A stretch of 9,136 nt of DNA from Acidobacteriota bacterium (GTDB lineage: Bacteria; Acidobacteriota; Vicinamibacteria; Vicinamibacterales; JAKQTR01): positions 1 through 9,136 of the forward strand of contig JAPKZP010000479.1 of assembly GCA_026393735.1 (NCBI GenBank), given 5' to 3'. Under the pieces are notes generated by a model, which had not been told where the DNA came from, did not search any database, and was given only the letters and a program-made list of their open reading frames with translations. A program made the translations under genes and the position numbers. Of the stretch, positions 5,764 through 9,136 are shown piece by piece. The stretch's first letter is position 1, and every line of letters begins with the position of its first letter.

Positions 5764-6468
5764 CTACTCCAGCCGGGTCTTCGCGGCGATCAACTTCGCC
5801 GTAACCGCCTTCACGGCCGCTTCCGTGGCTTCGCCCAGCACCGTTTCGCGGTAATCGGACGATCCCATGCTGACGCCGCCGCTGCCGCCCTGCCCGCCGC
5901 CACCGCCGCCGCCGCCCAACAGCAGGCCGCTACGCGTGGACGTGCCTTCGCCCTTGGCGCTGGCCAGGATTTCGCCCGTGGACGTGTCGACCATCCGCGC
6001 CGTGATGGCCACCGTGGCCTTGCCCTTCTTGGTGCCGACGTCGCCCACGCCGAACTTGCCGCCGCCCCAGGCGCCGCCGCTGATGCCGACGTTCTTCTGC
6101 TCCATGCCGAACTTGGTGATGGAGCCGACGATCATGTACTTCACACCCAGCGCCTTGCCGAGTTTCGCCACGGTGGCGCCGGACGGGTCCGCGCGGTCGC
6201 TGTTCGAGAAGTTCTGCTCGGCGAGAATGGCGTCGAGCTTCTTGCGCTCGATGACGCGGTAGCTGCCGTCTTCGACCAGGCCGTCCACAATCAGGTCGGA
6301 GATGCCGTTGCCGATGTCCCAGTTGCCTTCCCACCACTGCTGGACGGTGCCGTAGTCGAAGTTCAGCACGGCCACGGTGGGCCGCTTGGACTGGGCGAGC
6401 GCCGGGCTGGCGCTGGCAACGATCATGACGAGCGCGATTGCGAGAGCGGACCAGATGACCTTGCGCAT
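5764..6468 (-). CDS. Secreted CsgG/HfaB-like protein
   Basis: This encodes 234 residues with a signal peptide (1-25, ending ALA before Q26). The mature part has CsgG-family (PF03783) features: RPTVAVLNFDYG (29-40), GNGISDLIVDGLVEDGSYRVIERKKLDAILAEQ (53-85, giving the usual 'ERxxLxxILxEQ' block), GKALGVKYMIVGSITKF (104-120), and ITARMVDTSTGEILAS (155-170). CsgG itself is an outer-membrane lipoprotein that secretes curli. This protein has no lipobox Cys and there are no curli subunit genes nearby, so it is more likely a soluble periplasmic or peripheral member of unknown task. A Gly-rich tract (185-198) interrupts the region before the last helix and comes from runs of GGC/GGT codons. Start choice: GGAGG (complement of 6476-6480) is 7 nt before the ATG. 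It lies 277 bp behind copA and probably has its own promoter. Confidence 0.85.
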   Translation of the reverse strand: MRKVIWSALAIALVMIVASASPALAQSKRPTVAVLNFDYGTVQQWWEGNWDIGNGISDLIVDGLVEDGSYRVIERKKLDAILAEQNFSNSDRADPSGATVAKLGKALGVKYMIVGSITKFGMEQKNVGISGGAWGGGKFGVGDVGTKKGKATVAITARMVDTSTGEILASAKGEGTSTRSGLLLGGGGGGGGQGGSGGVSMGSSDYRETVLGEATEAAVKAVTAKLIAAKTRLE

Positions 6469-6644
6469 GTGTATGCCTCCGGAAATGCGGGACGAAACGC
6501 GCCGGGTGCCGAGGCTGGCGCCGGGTCGCGACGTCTGGGGCTTTGAGATGCTCAGAGCTTAGTCGATTTGGGGGTCAGTGCTCAAATCCGATGCTCGCCA
6601 AGCCCCCATAGGGAGAGCCCTCGTGCTTGTCTATCGTGCTGTCT

Positions 6645-6666
6645 GGATCCGGCTGAATCCGGATCC
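6645..6666. repeat. Hairpin downstream of copA (8-bp arms)
   Basis: GGATCCGG (6645-6652) and CCGGATCC (6659-6666) are exact reverse complements around CTGAAT. An outer pair GTCTGG (6641-6646, overlapping the inner arm) and CCAGAC (6675-6680) offers an alternative stem. It is 80 bp past the copA stop. With no T tract it is a weak terminator candidate and fits the local palindrome family better. Confidence 0.7.
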
Positions 6667-6692
6667 CACGAAGGCCAGACGCCGAGGTGCGT

Positions 6693-6743
6693 GTAGTCGC
6701 GGGGGTCGGCTTGCAGGGGCAAGGCCCGTGCTTGCCCGGCCCC
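6693..6743. repeat. Repeat copy A, abutting the copA stop codon
   Basis: This block is nearly identical to copy B at 7400-7451. The shared core runs GGGTCGGCTTG, (C/T), AGGGGCAAGGCCC, a variable stretch, then TTGCCCGGCCCC. GGGCAAG and CTTGCCC within it form a 7-bp stem. The copy ends 2 bp from the copA stop (6746-6748), so the repeat lies immediately after the gene. Confidence 0.85.
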
Positions 6744-6745
6744 TG

Positions 6746-9136
6746 TCATTGTCGTCGCAGCCGGAGGCTGTTCGTCACCACCGACACTGACGAAAACGAC
6801 ATGGCCGCCGCGGCGATCATCGGGCTGAGCTGCCAGCCCGTCCACGGGTACAGGACGCCGGCCGCCAGCGGAATGCCCAGCACGTTGTAGAAGAACGCCC
6901 AGAACAGATTCTGCCTAATCACGCGCATCGTCCGCCGCGACAGCAGAATCGCATCGGCCACGCCGTTCAGGTCCGCCCGCATCAGCGCAATATCCGCAGC
7001 CTCGAGCGCTACGTCGGTGCCAGTCCCCATGGCGATGCCGACGTCGGCCTGTGCGAGCGCTGGCGCGTCGTTGATCCCGTCGCCTACCATGGCGACGACG
7101 ACGCCTCTCGCCTGGAGCTTCTTGATCTCGTCGGTCTTCCGATCCGGCAACACGCCCGACACGATGCGCGCGATCTCCCCGTTCGGCGCCACCTGGGCGG
7201 CGATGGACCTGGCCGTCTGCTCATTGTCCCCCGTCAGCATCACCACCTCGAGGCCGAGCGCGTGCAAGCGTGCGATCGCCGCAGGTGCTTCTGGGCGAGG
7301 TGTATCCGCCAGCGCGACGAGACCGCGCAGAACACCGACTGGAGGTCGCACGCTGTGAACGTCGTCCTCCCCTGACAAGCGTTCCGTTGTGGGGGTCTGG
7401 TCGTCGTGAGGGTCGGCTTGTAGGGGCAAGGCCCTGTCCTTGCCCGGCCCCGTCTCGCCAACCCACATCAGCGTCCGACCCAGCGCCGCGAGGCGGTCCG
7501 CGTCACTCGCGAGAGCGTCGGTCGAAATGCCGGCCTGCTCCAAAAACGCCGCGCTGCCGACGAGGACCGATCTCTCGCCGACTTTCGCGCGGACACCGCG
7601 CCCGGGATCGGCGTCGAAATCCGCAGACGACGCGATTCGCACGCCGCGCGCCGTCGCCGCCCGGACAATCGCCTGCGCGAGCGGGTGCTCGGAATGTTGC
7701 TCCACTGCCGCGGCAATCCCCAGCAGTTCCGTGTCGAGGTGGCGTTCCGCCATGTCTCGGTTGTGTTCGGTGAGCGCCGTGACGGCGTAATCGTCCCCGA
7801 CTCTGTCGTCCCGACCCCCGACTCCCGCCTGCCTCGACATGGCCTGGCCCGATACGCCCAGGCGACGTCGGGAATCCCGAGTCCCTGCAGACACCACGTC
7901 CGTCACACTGAGCTTCCCGGCAGTAATCGTCCCGGTCTTGTCGAACACCACCGTGGTCACCGCGCCCGCCCGCTCCAGGATGTCGCCGCCGCGAATCAGC
8001 ACGCCCATTTCGGCGCCCTTCCCCGTGCCCACGAGGATGGCCGTCGGCGTGGCGAGGCCCATGGCGCACGGGCAGGCGATGATCAGCACAGCCACCGCGC
8101 TCACCATCGCCATGGTGAAGCGCGATTCGGCCGGCGCGAAGGCGTACCAAAGCACGAAGGTCAGCGCCGCCAGCGCAATCACTGTCGGCGTGAAGTAGGC
8201 CGAGATGACGTCGGCCATGCGGGCGATGGGCGCGCGGCGCGACTGGGCCTCGCGCACGAGACGGACGATCTGCTGCAGCGCCGTTTCGGCGCCCACTCGC
8301 GTGGCCGTGAACCGAAACGCACCGGTTGCGTTCATCGTCGCGCCGAACACCGGCGAGCCTGTCGCCTTCTCGACCGGCATCGACTCGCCCGTCAGCATCG
8401 ATTCGTCGATCGTTGAGGCGCCGTCGATCACCTCGCCATCCACGGGGATGCGTTCGCCGGGGCGCACGATCACAACGTCGCCCACCAGCACGTCGCGCGT
8501 CGCCACCTCCATCTCCACACCGTCACGGACGATGTGCGCGGTGCGGGGTTGCAGGCCGATCAGGCGCTTGATGGCTTCCGACGAGCGGCCGCGCGCGCGG
8601 GCCTCGAGCAGTTTGCCGACGATCACGAGGACGATGATGACGACGGCGGTTTCGAAGTAGACCGGGGCGGCCATGTGGCCGGCCGTGACATGGGGGTTCG
8701 TGGAGACGAGGCCTGGCGCGACAGTGGCCGCCAGAGAGTACAGGAAGGCTGCGCCCGTGCCGACGGCGACGAGCGTGTTCATGTCGGCCGTGAGATGGCG
8801 CATGCTCTTCCATGCGCCGCGGTAGAACGACCAGCCCGAGTAGAAGATCACGGGCGTGGCGAGCGCGAGTTGCAGCCAGTTCACGCCTGCGAACTGAACG
8901 TGCGCCATCCCGAGGATGACGACCGGCAGGCTGAGCACGACGCCGACGGCGAGCTTCCGGCGCAGCGTCGCGTACTCCGCTGCGTGAATCCGCTCCTCCA
9001 CGTCTTCGACGCCGTCTTCGCCGGCCGCCTCCGAGAAACCTCTCCCGGAGAGGTTTTCTTCCGGCGCAACCGAAGAACCTCTCCGGGAGAGGTTGTTCGG
9101 GCGGGAGAGGCTACTCGGGACGACGTCGTAGCCGAC
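6746..9136 (-). CDS. copA: Copper-type P1B-1 ATPase (CopA), 5' end beyond the window
   Basis: 796 residues are visible and the frame runs open past the right edge. VGYDVVPSS at the edge looks like the end of a heavy-metal-associated domain, so at least one such domain lies outside. The protein should export Cu(I) across the inner membrane using ATP, through eight predicted membrane helices. Motifs by nucleotide position are: TGES 8381-8392 (actuator), CPC 8066-8074 (ion path in TM6), DKTGT 7928-7942 (phosphorylated Asp), HP 7682-7687 (nucleotide domain), TGDN 7223-7234 and GDGIND 7067-7084 (hinge). YN in TM7 and MSFSS in TM8 fit the Cu(I) subgroup. A GTG at 9001 is only an internal valine. 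Oddly, about 45 and 38 extra residues sit at the two ends of the nucleotide-binding domain and a palindromic stretch sits in the N-terminal linker, all repeat-derived and all in frame. No CueR- or CsoR-type regulator is in view. Confidence 0.93.
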   Translation of the reverse strand, partial: VGYDVVPSSLSRPNNLSRRGSSVAPEENLSGRGFSEAAGEDGVEDVEERIHAAEYATLRRKLAVGVVLSLPVVILGMAHVQFAGVNWLQLALATPVIFYSGWSFYRGAWKSMRHLTADMNTLVAVGTGAAFLYSLAATVAPGLVSTNPHVTAGHMAAPVYFETAVVIIVLVIVGKLLEARARGRSSEAIKRLIGLQPRTAHIVRDGVEMEVATRDVLVGDVVIVRPGERIPVDGEVIDGASTIDESMLTGESMPVEKATGSPVFGATMNATGAFRFTATRVGAETALQQIVRLVREAQSRRAPIARMADVISAYFTPTVIALAALTFVLWYAFAPAESRFTMAMVSAVAVLIIACPCAMGLATPTAILVGTGKGAEMGVLIRGGDILERAGAVTTVVFDKTGTITAGKLSVTDVVSAGTRDSRRRLGVSGQAMSRQAGVGGRDDRVGDDYAVTALTEHNRDMAERHLDTELLGIAAAVEQHSEHPLAQAIVRAATARGVRIASSADFDADPGRGVRAKVGERSVLVGSAAFLEQAGISTDALASDADRLAALGRTLMWVGETGPGKDRALPLQADPHDDQTPTTERLSGEDDVHSVRPPVGVLRGLVALADTPRPEAPAAIARLHALGLEVVMLTGDNEQTARSIAAQVAPNGEIARIVSGVLPDRKTDEIKKLQARGVVVAMVGDGINDAPALAQADVGIAMGTGTDVALEAADIALMRADLNGVADAILLSRRTMRVIRQNLFWAFFYNVLGIPLAAGVLYPWTGWQLSPMIAAAAMSFSSVSVVTNSLRLRRQ
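7400..7451. repeat. Repeat copy B, inserted in frame in copA
   Basis: Near copy of 6693-6743, in the same orientation about 0.7 kb away. On the coding strand it reads GPGKDRALPLQADPHDD, with no counterpart in ordinary CopA proteins. There, the segment after MWV runs almost directly into GLVALADTPRPEA. The frame stays open across it. The extra protein segment is about 7343-7456. Confidence 0.85.
7795..7887. repeat. Degenerate heptamer repeat (YCCCGAC type) inside copA
   Basis: Units of 7 bp can be laid end to end at 7795-7836: ccccgac, tctgtcg, tcccgac, ccccgac, tcccgcc, tgcctcg. A second cluster at 7867-7887 reads gtcggga, atcccga, gtccctg and contains the inverted repeat TCGGGA-A-TCCCGA (7868-7880). 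It lies in the extra protein segment (about 7735-7885) after VTDVVSAG and before the HP motif. It resembles the short tandem heptamers of some cyanobacterial and other genomes, but no database comparison was possible. Confidence 0.65.
9036..9094. repeat. Paired palindromes in the N-terminal linker of copA
   Basis: AACCTCTCC-C-GGAGAGGTT (9037-9055, extended one base each side) and AACCTCTCC-G-GGAGAGGTT (9076-9094) are both perfect and differ only at the centre base. The DNA between them (9047-9084) can also pair with itself through TTTTCTTCCGG and ACCGAAGAA, giving a compound hairpin. A third partial unit, GGGAGAGG, follows at 9102-9109. In the copA frame they encode NLSGRGF and NNLSRRGSS. Confidence 0.9.

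Larger units (their letters stand above)
6469..6745. other. Intergenic region between copA and the CsgG-like gene
   Basis: There is no convincing gene in these 277 bp. A weak minus-strand promoter candidate for the CsgG-like gene is TTGAGC (complement of 6580-6585), an 18-bp spacer, then TAAGCT (complement of 6556-6561), which would give a leader of about 80 nt; this is low confidence. The half nearest copA holds a GGATCCGG hairpin (6645-6666) and a 51-bp repeat (6693-6743) that also occurs inside copA. Confidence 0.4.

Noticed and set aside
4732..6546. A 604-codon plus-strand frame across the coiled-coil, decayed and CsgG-like regions
   Set aside because: Its composition is that of an antisense shadow, and the minus strand carries recognisable or ribosome-site-supported genes over most of it.
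8999..9001. GTG at 9001 as the start of copA
   Set aside because: The frame is open to the window edge with CopA-like sequence (VGYDVVPSS), so this GTG is more likely an internal valine codon.

Overview
The window looks like chromosomal DNA of a high-GC bacterium with a Gram-negative type envelope. Supporting signs are exported enzymes with classic signal peptides, a CsgG-fold periplasmic protein and a FabZ-type hotdog protein. Short palindromic repeats of the 'cgcagggct-tc-agccctgcg' and 'cccgggggc-taac-gcccccggg' kind, scattered between and even inside genes, remind me of Acidobacteriota such as Vicinamibacteria. That placement is inference from repeat style and gene content; no marker gene settles it.

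Layout, left to right. 1-233: no convincing gene. 234-1205 (-): exported class A beta-lactamase-like serine hydrolase. 1232-1275: doublet of perfect hairpins. 1307-3109 (-): GAF-GAF-SpoIIE/PP2C phosphatase of the RsbU type. A 14-bp divergent gap follows, holding a TATAAT box for the phosphatase and the ribosome binding site for the next gene. 3124-3585 (+): FabZ-like hotdog protein whose catalytic His position is Glu. 3595-4566 (+): YhaM-type OB-fold/HD 3'-5' exoribonuclease, 9 bp behind the fabZ-like gene and probably its operon partner. 4633-5196 (-): coiled-coil protein with 7-residue repeats, convergent with yhaM. 5226-5686 (-): what looks like a decayed gene, with one frame change and an in-frame TAG. 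5670-5720: two perfect palindromes. 5764-6468 (-): secreted CsgG/HfaB-like protein. 6469-6745: intergenic repeats. 6746-9136 (-): copper-type P1B ATPase (CopA), 5' end outside the window.

No single pathway links these genes; they read as a mixed housekeeping and stress set (copper export, signalling phosphatase, RNA turnover, acyl chain metabolism, envelope proteins). The most unusual feature is the copA gene. Its reading frame has absorbed at least three short repeat or palindrome blocks, in the linker before the first membrane segment and at both ends of the nucleotide-binding domain, without breaking. A near copy of one block sits directly after its stop codon. The second notable point is the FabZ homologue, which is normal throughout except that the catalytic GHFP segment is replaced. 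I found no CRISPR array, tRNA, rRNA, transposase or phage gene.
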